Shown piece after piece: positions 11,612 to 23,303 of a stretch of DNA of 64,000 nucleotides. This DNA is from Viola odorata (lineage: Eukaryota > Streptophyta > Magnoliopsida > Malpighiales > Violaceae): NCBI GenBank assembly GCA_963691705.1, contig OY829545.1, forward strand, positions 39,729,475-39,793,474, written 5' to 3'. The position numbers and the translations under genes were made by a program. Within the stretch, counting starts at the first letter, position 1. The number at the start of each line of letters is the position of its first letter. The notes beneath the pieces were generated by a model, which saw nothing but the letters and a program-made list of their open reading frames with translations, did not search any database and was not told the origin of the DNA.

Positions 11612-11613
11612 GT

Positions 11614-11625
11614 TGGTAGCGGAGC
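11614..11625 (+). promoter_or_regulatory. Primer binding site of element B
   Basis: TGGTAGCGGAGC, two bases after the LTR end. It differs at two positions from the common plant initiator-tRNA-Met site TGGTATCAGAGC but is identical to the sites of elements E and E''. Confidence 0.75.
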
Positions 11626-12454
11626 TCAGCTGTCCCGACTTGGTAAATCTATCCCCTTTAATTATTACGTTTTCTTTGTTAGAATTGGTATCCCTTCATT
11701 CTCTTCTACACCAATTCTCTTACATGCTGTGTGTTAGTTGTCTTGTGTCAATCTGTGTCTTGTGTGTGCGATTAGTGTGCAAATCATCTCAATGATTTGT
11801 AGGTCTTTACTATTGTCAAAAACAAAAACAAAAAAAAACAAAGTCCCCCAAAGTGTCTTAGTTAATTTGTGTTTTCAGTTGCATTGAATTTCCAAAAAAA
11901 AAAAAAAAAAAAGTGAAACAATTTCGTCAAAAACAGAACAGGGGCGAAATCAGTACCATTCAAAAAAAAAAGTAACTTCAGAATCAAATACTAGAGTAAA
12001 TTTGTGACTCATAGCAAAAAGAATCATTGGATTTCGAATTGGGAATCAAAAGTTGTGGCAAAAACAAGTTTCAAAACCCTAATCGCATGCCATTAGCGTT
12101 TTTGAGTTTGTAAACTGACTCAATCTGATTATTTTGAGCTTTTCTTTGATTCTACTACTACTGTGACTTTCTACTCTGTAGTATACTTGAGTAATTGATT
12201 GATTCTTGCGATTGATTTGAGTATATTACCTCAAAATTTCCTTCTACACTAGTTTTCTTTGTGTGTCTCTTTGGAAGCTTTTTCTTGAAAATTCTTCGAG
12301 TCAGGTTCATCTTGGACACGTTGGAGACGGATCTGGAAAGTTTGCTTTGAGAGATTTTGTGAGACTAATAGAGAGACAAACACGAGAGTAAACACATGAG
12401 GGAGAGATAATTTTTGGCAATTTTACGCTTGGAAATTTTCTTGTAATTTTCAGG
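11626..12454 (+). other. Element B leader, no gene
   Basis: AT-rich untranslated leader between PBS and gag. It contains an uninterrupted run of 19 A at 11894-11912 and CAAAAA-type low-complexity sequence. No coding frame of note. Confidence 0.6.
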
Positions 12455-14477
12455 ATGTCAGGAGATTCAGGAAAGGAACAAACGGCTGATGTAGCCAAGG
12501 TATTACAAGACATAGCAGCCCAGCTCCAGCACCTAAACGCTTGGAAGCAGCAGGTTGAGACTAGGGAACGTGAGAGTAGGGTTCCACAAGCCCCCGGGGC
12601 ACACTTTGTGCAACACCTAAACCCTAGGGTAAACCGAGAGGCATATGCGCCTCCACGGAGCGATGACCAGTTCAGTAAGCAAGAGGTAGAGGGTTCTGAA
12701 GATGAGGGTGAGGAGGAGCTTCACATGACAGGACCGAGGGGTTTCCAAATGCGCCGAGGAGATGCGTATGGACGTGGCGGGCGAGACCGCCACCTTGAAC
12801 AGCCGTGCCGCGAGTAGCGCGAGCGAGCTGACAATCATGTTAGGAATGTCAAGCTTAAGGTTCCAGCCTTTGAAGGGAAGGATGATCCCGAAGCCTACTT
12901 GATTTGGGAACGAAAGATGGAGGCCATTTTTTGGTGTCACAACTACACGGATGAAAAAGATGAGGTTAGCGTCCATAGAGTTCTTTGGTTTTGCTGCCGA
13001 GTGGTGGGAGCGAGTCAGTGAGGATTTGAGAGGTCCTGTGACTACTTGGGAAAATATGAAGTTTGCAATGAAGAGGAGGTTTGTCCCACCGTACTACCAT
13101 CGGGACCAACTTCAGCGCTTGCAAAAACTCACCCAAGGGTCCAAGACAGTGAATGACTATCACAACGAGTTGGAAGTTCTTATGGCTAGGGTTAATGTGA
13201 TAGAAGATGAGGAAGCTAAGATGGCTAGGTTTCTTGGAGGACTGAACCGAGAGATAGCAGATTCATTGGAGTTGCTTCCATATAGGATGTTGGAGGAGAT
13301 GCTTCACATGGCTGCAAAGATTGAGAGCAAACGCAAGGCTAAGGCAGCCTATTCTAAGCCGTCTACTTTTGTATCTCGGACATCCTCTTGGAACAAGTCT
13401 ACATGGTCCAAGGGGAACAAGGACAGCAAGGACACACCCAAGGTATCTAAGCCTTCATATGGTACCAAAGGTAATTCGGCAAACCCTACTCCTTCTAAAG
13501 TTCCAATTCCTAATACTAACCGTGTGGCTACTCGAGACATAGTATGTTTTAAGTGTAGTGGCCGAGGCCATAAGCAGGCCGAATGTCCCAACAAGAGAGT
13601 TCTGATCATTAGGGATAATGGAGAGATAGATTCGGAAGATGATTGCGAGATGGTGGAGGATTCAGAAGAGGACAGTAAGGAAGAAGAGGAGGATCAAGAA
13701 GCTAGGATTTGTGATCCGGTTATACTAGTAGTTCGGAGGAATTTGAGTGTGCATCCAAGGGCCGAAACTTGTGAGGAGGAACAAAGGGAGAACTTATTCC
13801 ATGCTAGGTGCCACATTGGTACTAAGGTATGCTCTCTTATTATTGATAATGGCTCATGTACTAATTGTGCTAGTACGCTTCTTGTGCACAAATTAGGGTT
13901 ACCTATGGTGAGACATCCAAAGCCGTACACTTTGCAATGGACGAATGATGGAGTCGGCCTTAAGGTGTCTAGGCAAGTGTTGGTGAGTTTTTCTATTGGG
14001 AAATACAGAGATGAGATATGGTGTGACGTTGTCCCAATGCAATCGTCGCATGTGCTACTTGGCCGACCTTGGCAATTTGACCACAACGCCATTCACGAAG
14101 GGAGGAGCAATCGATACAAGATTGAGAAGGAAGGAGTGAAGTTCACACTTGCGCCCCTTACACCTAAACAAGTGCTTGAGGACCAGCTCTGGTTAGAGAA
14201 GTCCTATACTGAACTTGTGGCCTCACGGCTTGTAGACAAAAGAATTGATGAAAACAGCCCCCGTGAAAAAAGTGAGCACGGGTTAAAAACAGAAAAGAAA
14301 GAGCCTGAAAAAGAAAAGAAAAGGCAAGAAAAAGAAAAGAAAGTGAACTTGTATGCGAAAGCAAAAGATTTGTGTCGAGCGCTCGTTTTACAAAAACAGT
14401 TTTGCGGCGAGAATCTCCCTTTGCTTTTACTTCGCTTTAAATCTTTTTTTTTAGCACTACTAATCTTGATCTTTTAG
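12455..14477 (+). pseudogene. Element B gag-protease polyprotein
   Basis: The start MSGDSGKEQTADVAKVLQDI at 12455 is the first good ATG after the leader. A TAG ends the frame at 12817, and a frameshift near 12955 puts the rest in the frame 12951-14477. Domains in order: gag core (AAEWWERVSEDLRGPVTTWE; RRFVPPYYHRDQLQRLQKL), CCHC knuckle CFKCSGRGHKQAECP, acidic linker, and aspartic protease with LIIDNGSCTNCAS (active-site DNGS) and HVLLGRPWQFDH. A Lys/Glu-rich linker leads towards RT. It is the same branch as element A, whose protease-RT linker matches. Confidence 0.9.
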
Positions 14478-14504
14478 CTTCTGTGCCTTTTCTATCTTGG
14501 CTGT

Positions 14505-14692
14505 TTTGTAGGAGTTCGAAGATGTAACACCCGAAGAGATGCCGGCCGGTTTGCCTCCAATCTGCGGCATAGAGCACCAAATCGATTTTGTGCCGGGTTT
14601 GACTATCCCAAACAGACCAACCTATAGGAGCAACCCAGAGGAGACTAAAGAACTTCAAAGGCAAGTACATGAGCTCCTTAGCAAGGGCAAGT
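14505..14692 (+). pseudogene. Element B reverse transcriptase, first about 60 codons
   Basis: Translation gives EMPAGLPPICGIEHQIDFVP and RQVHELLSKG, the start of the RT domain and nearly identical to element A at 7083-6886. The element is then cut: at 14693 a PBS-like 14-mer and pararetrovirus sequence begin. Confidence 0.8.
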
Positions 14693-14706
14693 GGCTCCGC
14701 TACCAA
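14693..14706 (-). other. PBS-like 14-mer at the gypsy/pararetrovirus junction
   Basis: The minus strand reads TTGGTAGCGGAGCC, the gypsy PBS motif of this window, exactly where viral sequence (14707 onward) meets element B pol. It could be the virus's own minus-strand primer site and hence a natural linear end of viral DNA, or a product of template switching with gypsy cDNA. Confidence 0.6.
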
Positions 14707-15387
14707 TAAATTCTCAGGTCGGAAAGAGGGAGCTGGCAGAGTTGAGGATGATGGATGTGGATGTTCTGTACGTTGAGCTAGTAGATCTAGCAAGTGAGCT
14801 TCATAAGTAGAAGAGGGAGCTGGCAAAGTTGATGATGATAGACGTAGTAGTTCATGTTCATGCTGATTAGGTAGAGAGATGGGAGTGTTTATAATTTTAT
14901 TAGTTTCTTCGATCATGTGTTTGTTGGACTTTGCTCGTACAGGGAAGATTAGATTTGGAGGTAGCTCAAGTGATAGTTCAAGCGAAGTTGAAGTGAGGTT
15001 GGTTGGATTCATGGTGGTAGTTGGATTATTGATAATTTCTTTTAATTTTTTATATTTTTCCACCTTTTGTTTCTTTTTATGACTCTCAACGTTTTCTTCA
15101 TATTGATTAAGTGTATGCATAATAGTTTGAATAGTTTTATTAGTGGCTTCTATCATATTTGTGAAAAGTTCAATTTTTATTAAATCTTCATTCCATAAAG
15201 GAGTTTCAGTATTACAGATTGGAATTATACTTTCACTCATTATTTCATTATAAAGATTTTCAATATAGGATTTTTGAATATCATCACATTTAGAAGATAG
15301 TTCTGCTTTTAATTCATATAAATCAGAAAGTTTATTAGTTTTTAGTTCAGAAAATCAGTAAGATAATTCTTTGAAAATGAAAGACAT
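14707..15387 (-). pseudogene. Pararetrovirus first gene, N-terminal region
   Basis: Begins at the ATG at 15387, the counterpart of 9229 in the plus copy. An in-frame stop near codon 11 and then an open frame from 15240 are visible. It encodes a helical Asn/Lys-rich region followed by a Ser/Leu/Pro linker with a repeated STLPAPS motif. The open frame runs past the junction into antisense gypsy sequence and ends at 14437, which is chance. Function unknown. Confidence 0.65.
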
Positions 15388-15897
15388 TTTTGAAAGAGAA
15401 AACTTACTAAGGGTAACTTTTAAGCTTTTATTGCGTTGAGAGATTCTTGTACAGGAGATTTTTTCGTACATTCAACGGAGGGAAAACCCCTCTATTTATA
15501 GGGAGAGTTTAGTACTAATTTTAGAAAATCTAAAGATAAGATTTTACAGATTCTACATTTTTCGAAGTTCGTCCTTTTCTGATGTTGCGTTGCAACTGTG
15601 TTTCTTCTGTATTCTTAATTGCTGAGGTGTATACAAGATTTGGCTGATCGATGTAAGTTTTTCCACATGTCTTGCTTTCGTCGTTGATGATAAAGCTTGA
15701 TTTTGAAGAGGTGGGTTTTTATCTTGTTTGATAAACTTAGAGTCTTCCACATGTCATGCCACCTGCTTGATTTTTTGAATTGCTGTCTTCTTTGGATGAT
15801 ATGTCTTTCTGCTGAGATGCTTGATTGTCGTCGACTGTAAGATGTTTTCATTTTCATATATTTTTTTTTCCTCTCTAGAGAGACATTTATTTTTATT
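15388..15897 (-). promoter_or_regulatory. Pararetrovirus intergenic promoter (minus copy)
   Basis: TATA box at 15492-15500 (minus CTATAAATAG) and polyadenylation signal at 15427-15432, with the same spacing as at 9115-9189. It is nearly identical to the plus copy apart from scattered substitutions. Confidence 0.7.
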
Positions 15898-17168
15898 TTA
15901 TTTTAAATCTGGATATAATTCAGCCATCATGTCTTGATCATAATCTGGATCAGAGTTTTGAGGAGTTGCTGATGCTGCGTCATCTGCATCTAGTTGAGAA
16001 AGTGTTTCTTTTAATTTTTTCTTAAATTCATCTTTGGATGAGGCTGTTGCTAGGTTTGCTTGTAACTGTTTTTTGGATGAGAGAAATATAGATGGTGGTA
16101 AAGGAGTAGGGTTGGTAATTGTGGTTTCTGCTAGTTTGTGTTGTACAGTGTTTTTACATGCTTGTTCTTGTGGAAAACTTTTCCACCATTTTACTTTCCA
16201 CCGTTTTGTCAATATGGGGGGTTCTGTAGCAGTGTGGTCAACTATGTCAAAATCCCAGTAGATGATCTAGGGTATTTTGAACATGAGAGTGAATGACATC
16301 AATTTAGGTATAGTTTGAGAGTGATAATTTTTTTGAAAAGTTTCAAATCCTTCACTGACTGTTGGAGGATATGCAAGTTCTGATGCTCCGAAGTATTTCC
16401 ACCATTGGTAGAACTAATGAGGGAATTTTCGTGGTATATCATTATGAAAATGAAAGAACCAGGAGTGATGATAATTTGAATATAGGAAGGCGTGTTGCCA
16501 TGCTTTTTGGTAGTCATGATAATTAAATCCTGTTGGCCGAAAGGGATAGGAAAAAAACTTTCAGTGTAGGGATTTAAGTCCCAGTCAGATAAGGTCAATA
16601 CTTTTAGGATTTTGCATTTGGAATAAGAGTATTTGCCAGGATATCTTGGACCTTCTACATGAACTATTTCGACAGAATCTGTGTCTACAAGGATAAACTC
16701 GTAGAATATTCTGTTTTTCTCTAGAGAGTCTGGGATGAATAGAAAATCTTTTGGAAATATATTGGATACAATGGTTTTAAGTTCATTTCCGTGTTCTGGC
16801 TCAATGTAACTGACACTTTTGACGAATGGTTTAGTTATTGGGCCTTGTGGTGATTTTGTTTGAACTGGTTTAGTATGAGGGGTTCCAAGAAGTGTATAAG
16901 AAGGTCTACTGGTTACTGAAGCAGGGGAGTTTTGAGGTTGAACCTGTAATGCTTGGAGGTAATTTGGAGTATATCTTTGATTTTGTGGTGGTTGTGGTAA
17001 TCGAAAGGGATTTGAAGTTACTAGTTATGAATTAACAGTTTTGGATGAACTGGATCTGAGTGGTTCATATTTGTTAGGAGTAATTGGTATATTCATGGCA
17101 TAGGATGATTTGGTTTTTCTGTTGCATTCTTTTTGTGTTGCCATTACTTCTTTTCCTTTTTGAGACAT
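15898..17168 (-). pseudogene. Pararetrovirus downstream gene (function unknown), multiple stops
   Basis: Inverted counterpart of 7426-8698. The start at 17168 overlaps the pol stop by one base. Compared with the plus copy it has three separate nonsense codons (near 17027, 16417 and 16268; two are Trp-to-TAG changes) and a small frameshift near 16560. The two copies therefore carry different lesions and decayed independently. Confidence 0.7.
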
Positions 17169-18766
17169 CAAATCTTTCCCTGTAAAAATTCTCGAGATAA
17201 GAAATCAGGTAAAGAGTTATTTTCTCCTTTTATAAATTCAATTTCAAAATCAAAGTTTGAAAGTAAAGCTTGCCATCGGGCAAAGATTTGTTTAGAAACT
17301 ATATTTTGAACATCTTTTTCTAAAATATATTTTGTACTTTTACAATCAATTCTTAATAAGAATTTTTTATTGAATAAGTCATCTTGGAAATTAAATATGC
17401 CTAATACTATAGATAAAATTTCTTTTTTAATTGTTGAATAATTCTTTTGTGAAGCAATCCATGTTCCTGAACAATATCTAATTAATTGTTCTTTTTCATG
17501 TTCTTTTTGTTTTAATATTCCTCCATAACCGATATCAGATGCGTCTGTTTCTACTATTAAATCAGCTAAAGGGTTAGGGATTCCTAAACAGGGAAGGTTT
17601 TAAATTTTTTCTTTAATATTTTTAACAATAAGTGTCATATTTTCATTCCATGGTGGAGGATTTTTTCTGAGTCTTTGATATAATGGTAAACAAGTAGTTC
17701 TTAGATTTTTAATAAAGTCTGATACATAATTTAGACATCCCAAAAATCTTTGTAATTATTTTTTATCTTTGATTTCATCAGGAAATTTATCAGTGAATTC
17801 TATTGATCTGCTTATTGGTTTAATTGTTTCTTGGTAAATATCAAATCCTAAGAATCTGATTTTTGTTTGACATAATTTTAATTTAGTAGCTGAGACTACC
17901 AATCCATTTTCTTTTAGTATTTTTAAGAATTTGTTTAAATGATTAAAATGTTTTGTTATAAATTTTGAGAATACTAGTACATCATCTATGTAGACAATAG
18001 TGAATTTTTTATATGGATTTAGTATATCGTTTATTATATTTTGAAATTCTAAAGGTGCATTTTTTAATCCAAATGGCATTACATTCCATTCATAATGACC
18101 AAATGGTACAGTGAATGCAGTTTTATATCTATCTTTTTTAGTGATTTGGATTTGCCAAAATCCTGATTTCATATCAAATTTTGAAAATATAGTTGCTCCA
18201 TTTAGTCTTTTGATTAGATCTCTTTTATTAGGTATAGGGTATCTTATCCATTGTAATACTTTATTTAAAGGTTTATAATTAATTACTAATCTTGGCGCTC
18301 CTCTTTCTATTTCTACTTGATTTTGAACATAGAAAGCAACACAAGACCATGGAGATTTACTTGGTCTAATGAGTTTTTTCTTTAATAGAGTATCTATTTC
18401 TTGTTTACAGTATTCTAATAATTCTTTATTCATTTGTATAGGTCTGGCTTTGGTAGGTATATTTCTTTCATTAAAATCTTTTTCATAAGGTAATTCTATT
18501 ATATGTTTTTTCCTATTCCAAAAGGCGTTTGGTAGTTCAGAGCATACTTCTTTTTCAAATAGATTTTGAAAACATTTTATTTTTTCGATATTAGTCTGAT
18601 TTTGTAGTTCTTCTTCAATCCTCTTATAGTTTATTTCTTTTGTTAAAAAATGTAAATGCTTTTTCTTTTGGATTACCATAATATCTTTTGAGATAGAATA
18701 ATTTTTTAATAAATCAATATCTTTCTGTTGAGGTTTGGATAAATGGGAAATAAATTTCTGTATCAA
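17168..18766 (-). pseudogene. Pararetrovirus reverse transcriptase and RNase H
   Basis: The frame 18766-17756 contains RT motifs: APRLVINYKPLNKVLQWIRY, FDMKSGFWQIQITKKDRYKT, VMPFGLKNAPLEFQ and the catalytic TIVYIDDVLVFSKF (YIDD). RNase H follows, with VETDASDIGYGG visible in translation near 17560, but stop codons near 17756 and 17600 interrupt it. The gene copies viral pregenomic RNA into DNA. It is fused downstream of protease in one polyprotein in related viruses; here frame breaks separate them. Confidence 0.85.
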
Positions 18767-19229
18767 AAATTTTAGTTTTTATACCTTCACTATCCACATT
18801 GAATGGATAGATTTGGGTAATAAAAGGAGTTCCTAATATTATCTTTTGATTTAAATTTTTTACGAGTATAAATGAGTTTCTTAGACAGAATCCCTTATTA
18901 CATATATTTACATTAGAAAGTTTATAATTAATCTGAAGTTTATTTATGTTAGCTCCATATAAATGTTCTTTAGTCTTTTCATAGTATTGAGTTGGTATTA
19001 TTCCTTCTTGAATACAATTTTGATCGGCTCCTGAGTCTACTAATGCCCAAGTATTTATATGGAATTGTTTGTTTATGATTAAATCTATATCAATATACCA
19101 TTTTTGAAATTCTATTATAGAGATTACATTTAGGAAATTTTCTTCTGTGATTCCTAAAGCTTCATAGGCTATTTCTTGATTTAGTTCTTCTAAATTTTTG
19201 AGTTGATTATCGTTTTGTTCTAGCATCAT
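18714..19229 (-). pseudogene. Pararetrovirus aspartic protease
   Basis: A 171-residue frame with the retropepsin active site NTWALVDSGADQNCI (DSGA) and the flap/second-loop motif KIILGTPFITQIYPF. The frame overlaps the RT frame and is shifted relative to it near 18755. The protease matures the capsid-polymerase polyprotein. Confidence 0.85.
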
Positions 19230-20874
19230 AAATTTTATGTTTAATTTAGCATTTTCTACTTGTAAATTTTTTATATCTATTTTTATTTATTTTATTTCTT
19301 CTTTTAAATCTTGAGTTGATATTTTAGATTCTTTAGGGGAAAATCTATTAATAATTGTTTTTAAACTATAAGGTTCTATTTCTTTACTTTCTTTTTCTTT
19401 TATTATTAAATCTTTTAATTTATTTAGATAATCTCTTTGTATTTCGGGATCTTCAATTTTTCCTAATATTTCTATCAACATTTATTTTTCTTTAGTAATT
19501 GTGTTTATTTGTTTATATACACAAGAGCAAATATTAGTATTTTCTTCTTCAGATTGTTCGTTACTTTCGAATGAGTTATCCTGAATTGGGTCAATTTCCA
19601 ATTCTTCACTACTAGTATTTTCTAGGTATAAGTCTTCTTCATCAGTGCTAGAATTTAATAGTTGTATCATTTGATTTTTAAGTTCTTCATCAATTTGAAG
19701 TTCTTGAATTTTCTGTTTCATTCTGCAATTATTTTTATAATGTCCTTTTTGTCCACACTTAAAACAGGTAGGGATTTTATTTTGGTTATTGGGTCTAAAT
19801 TTATTAAATTATTTTTTATAATATTTTCTTTGGTAATTTTTATTAGGTCTTTCCTGATATCTAGGGTTTCTTTCCTGATATCTAGGGTTTCTATAATTTT
19901 TCCTTATTGATTTTCTTTGTTTTTTATATTTTCGTGAAGGAGGTATTATTGTTTCATATCCATATTGAGCACAGAATGATCCTAATTCTTTTCTACTTTG
20001 ATGAAGTTCATTTTTCATTTTAGCTTTTAGTTTTAAATCGGTGCAGAGTGCCAGTCCTTCATTATTTATATTTTTAATTCTAGTTTTTTCTTTTTCATTT
20101 TTCTTTCCAGAAGGAATGATTACAATCTTCTTTCATGAATATTTTTGTTAGAAACATATCCTTATACCATCGGAAATCTTGTAGTTTTGGACAAGTTAAA
20201 TTAACCAGTATTTCTGTTATTTTTTCTTGAAATTGACTTGGTTCTCCCACAAAATGTTTTAGTATAGTGTATGCTAATACATTAGTGGCGTCCTCTTTGG
20301 ATTCATCATTTTCTATTTTTACTGCATTTATTATTTCTAATTTTTCTTCTAGAGTGAGATAGTTATCCCACCAACTTTTAAGTTGTCCTGTAAATCCTGA
20401 AATAATTATTTGGGCTATATATTTATCTGAATTTCCTCTTGTTTTATATGCGGTGGTTGCCATCATCATATTTTCTAACATGGTTATTATATTATGCTCA
20501 CTTTGTCCATCTAAATTCCATTCTAAAATACTTTGACCATCGTAATTATATTGTGTTCTGGTATTCATATCCTCTGATTGTACATCAGGGAAGGTTGGTC
20601 GAGGATAAAAGTGCTTTATTCTAGGTTTTCGGTAATTTTTAGTTCTTAGTTTATTAATTTCTAATTCTTGAAATTGTTCTGAAATATCTTTTATATCTTG
20701 TTCTTCAATTTCTTCTGTTAATACTGAAATTTGGTTTTTAGATCTCATATTTATTATATCTAATTTTTTATTTATTATATCTAAATATTCGTCTTCTTTT
20801 TTAAATTTAAAATTCATTATTTCAGAATTAGTCATTTCAATTGGTTTGAACAAAGGTTGAGTAAGAATGTTCAT
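19230..20874 (-). pseudogene. Pararetrovirus coat protein region with zinc knuckle
   Basis: The frame from ATG 20874 to 20095 (259 residues) holds the coat core with IIISGFTGQLKSWWDNYLT and ILVNLTCPKLQDFRWYKDMF. After a frame break the basic region continues (20018-19809) with a duplicated RNPRYQE heptad, then the nucleic-acid-binding knuckle CFKCGQKGHYKNNC at about 19763-19722, an acidic segment (19721-19482) and a helical linker (19481-19287) leading to protease. The first ATG overlaps the movement-gene stop (ATGA, 20871-20874). The stop at 20095 and another near 19808 mark it as a pseudogene. Confidence 0.8.
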
Positions 20875-22237
20875 TTTTCTTGTTTCTTACTGGTTTCTGC
20901 TCCTACTGTAGTACTTTTAAATTGAATAGGTGGAGGAAGATTTGCTTCTACAGTAGTTATTTGTGTTGCTAAAGTATTTAGCATGAGGTTTGTATAATTA
21001 TTTTGGTTTTGAATATTTTTAATATCTTTTAGATTTATATCTTTGGTTTCTTCAGGAATGTGTTTAAATGGTGAGGCTGAAATGATGTTATTATGATGTG
21101 TTATATGTACTTCTTCTAATGGAGGATATACAGATTCTACTTTAGTATCTAAAGCAGTTTGCCATATCTGCTTTGCAGATTTTATTACATTGATGTTTTT
21201 TATATTATGTAAATCTGATTGTTTTTTAAACCAAGTAAAAAATGGAATATGAATCTGTAATTCTTCTAGATCTTTATAAAATCTTTCCTGAATAGAATCT
21301 TTTTCTTCTTTAGTATAGGTTTTAAAAAATTGTGTTCTTAGTCCAATTTTCGAAGGATCATAAAATTCTTTTCTTAATTTTTCTTTATCTATTTTATATT
21401 TATCAGTTTTAATCATATTTAGTTGATTTAAATATCTCATGTCACTATGCGTGGGAGATGGTGATCTTATAATTTCTTGCTCGCTATTTTGATCTATATT
21501 TTGATAATATGGTCGTGGAATATTTTTGTTAAAATCAACACCTCTTAGTATCGATCCTGATAAAGATCTGGATAAAATTGGTCTTTCGATATTACTTACA
21601 GATCTTCTAAAACTAGTTGTGTTTAAAAATTCAGGATATGATTCAAATATTAATCGTATATTTCCATATTCATCTTCTTCTGTTTTTACTGGTTGGGTTC
21701 GTGGTATTATGGCTTGTGATTCGTTTGCTTTAGATAAAATCCATTCATTAGGTAAAGTAACTTGATTCCATTGTAATAATTTTGGCGTTTGTATCATAGC
21801 ATGTTCCGTATTAGCTTCAATTAAAAGTGTAAAATTTTTTGGAGAATGTTTTATAGCTTTAGGATTTATATTAGTTGTCATTACCTTGTAATATATTCTG
21901 TATATTAATGCTATATTTCTAGAGTCTTTAATCATGTTATCTGGAGTTTTAATATTTAAAGTTAAAGTTTTTAAAATGTTTGGATCAAATAGAGATATTG
22001 AAAAGTTTGGATAACAATTAAAATAGACTGGTCCTTTAACCAAGTTTGATTGAAAAATGGCTAATAAAGAATCATTAAATTTTTGAAATCTTGCGTCCCT
22101 TAGGCACATTAATATTGGTGAATCTAAACCTTGTCGATGTAAAGGTTTTACGACTATTTGTATTAATCCAATATGCAAAAAATTATATTTTTGTTTAGCA
22201 GTTTCTATCTGATTGGATTCGATTAATTGAAGGTTAG
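20871..22237 (-). pseudogene. Pararetrovirus movement protein (30K family)
   Basis: The frame is open from the viral edge at about 22237 to the stop at 20871, about 455 codons. The N-terminal two fifths match the caulimovirid movement domain (IQIVVKPLHRQGLDSPILMC; DARFQKFNDSLLAI; KGPVYFNCYPNFSISL). The rest is a linker rich in charged residues. Movement proteins carry virions or nucleic acid through plasmodesmata. The start is lost at the junction, so the gene is 5'-truncated or once continued from the first-gene region. Confidence 0.8.
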
Positions 22238-23288
22238 TCTCTCCCTCATGTTTTGCTCATGTTTCACACAACTCTCTAATAATCTCACCTCCTTACCCAC
22301 TCTTATCTCCAACCATAATCCAAACCGAAGCTAGCAATGACTCTAAATATCACTAAAGCACAAGGAAATGCAAGGAAAATAAGGGCTACAAAGAAAGGTA
22401 AAGAAAGCTGAAATAGTGTTCAAGAAGGAATGCATGATTTGAACACTAAATTGGATTAGAGTAGATAGATAATGCAGAAAAAAGGAAAGGAAAAACCAAA
22501 GACACAAAAGGAAAGCTAGCTCAACAAAAGGAGAAAACAAATGGAAATGAAAATTGAAAGCAAAGTATGAGAAATGGAGGAAAAATGCAATCACTTCAAA
22601 TGCACACTTAAAATGACTCAAGTACACACTTCAATGTTTAAACACAATGGAATTCTTGACTTGTGAGTCACCTTTTGCGTTCGTTCGTTTGTTCTTCTTC
22701 TTCTTCTTTTTTAAATTCTTTTTTGTTTTTTTTATAGGTGAGTGCAAGAGCTCAAAATCAATGTGTATGACAAGTATTTCTATTTAAAAGTACGTGACAA
22801 GTAGTTTGTAAGCAAGAAATATTTTTTACTAAATGCAAAAAAATGATGTGGCAAAAGTGATGAGGTGGCAAGTGATGTGTTAAGTGATGTGTCAAGTGGA
22901 TGTGCATAAAATATGTACTACGCATATGCAAAATGAAATACTTGGTGTAGGAAAGAGGGTGGATCAAGTGTGGTGGATGTCAACAACACAAGCAAACAAA
23001 AAAGGGACCACTACACACTTGGCAGATTTTTAAGGCATTTTGATGAACACCAGGAACATGAAGAACATGTGGGAGGTTGAAGATGCAGATTTGAAGCTTG
23101 AAGATGATTATAAACACAAAATTTCCAGATTTTTGGCTCACACAAGATCAAATCACAAAAAGACGAAATTTTTGGCTAAAAACTGAAAATTGCCAAAATG
23201 CTCCAAAATGAAAAGGAACGTGGGGAAGATGATTGCAACCATAAAAATGATGAAAAACACAAGATTACCAAGCTAGAGGACAACCAAA
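22238..23288 (-). other. Element E leader, no gene
   Basis: AT-rich sequence between the pararetrovirus edge and the element E PBS. Its start after the PBS (GTTGTCCTCTAGCTTGGTAA on the minus strand) resembles the leader of E'' at 62863 onward. No credible coding frame is present. Confidence 0.6.
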
Positions 23289-23302
23289 GGCTCCGCTACC
23301 AC
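23289..23302 (-). promoter_or_regulatory. Primer binding site of element E
   Basis: The minus strand reads GTGGTAGCGGAGCC next to the LTR end at 23304. Same motif as in elements B and E''. Confidence 0.75.
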
Positions 23303-23303
23303 A

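Larger units (their letters stand above)
14707..22237 (-). mobile_element. Endogenous pararetrovirus, near genome-length copy (florendovirus-like)
   Basis: Read on the minus strand from 22237: movement protein, coat protein with zinc knuckle, protease, RT, RNase H, downstream gene, intergenic promoter, then the start of the first gene. The unit is a circularly permuted viral genome of about 7.5 kb. It is flanked by element B pol on one side and element E leader on the other, with no TSD. All genes carry stops or frameshifts, so it is a fossil. The genus assignment rests on gene order and sizes and is an inference. Confidence 0.8.

Noticed and set aside
14437..14706. Continuation of the viral first-gene frame into element B pol
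   Set aside because: Beyond 14707 the sequence is antisense gypsy RT, so the extension is a junction artefact.
22343..22967. Minus-strand hydrophobic and His-rich frames in the element E leader
   Set aside because: Low-complexity composition, no start context or homology, and located in a leader.
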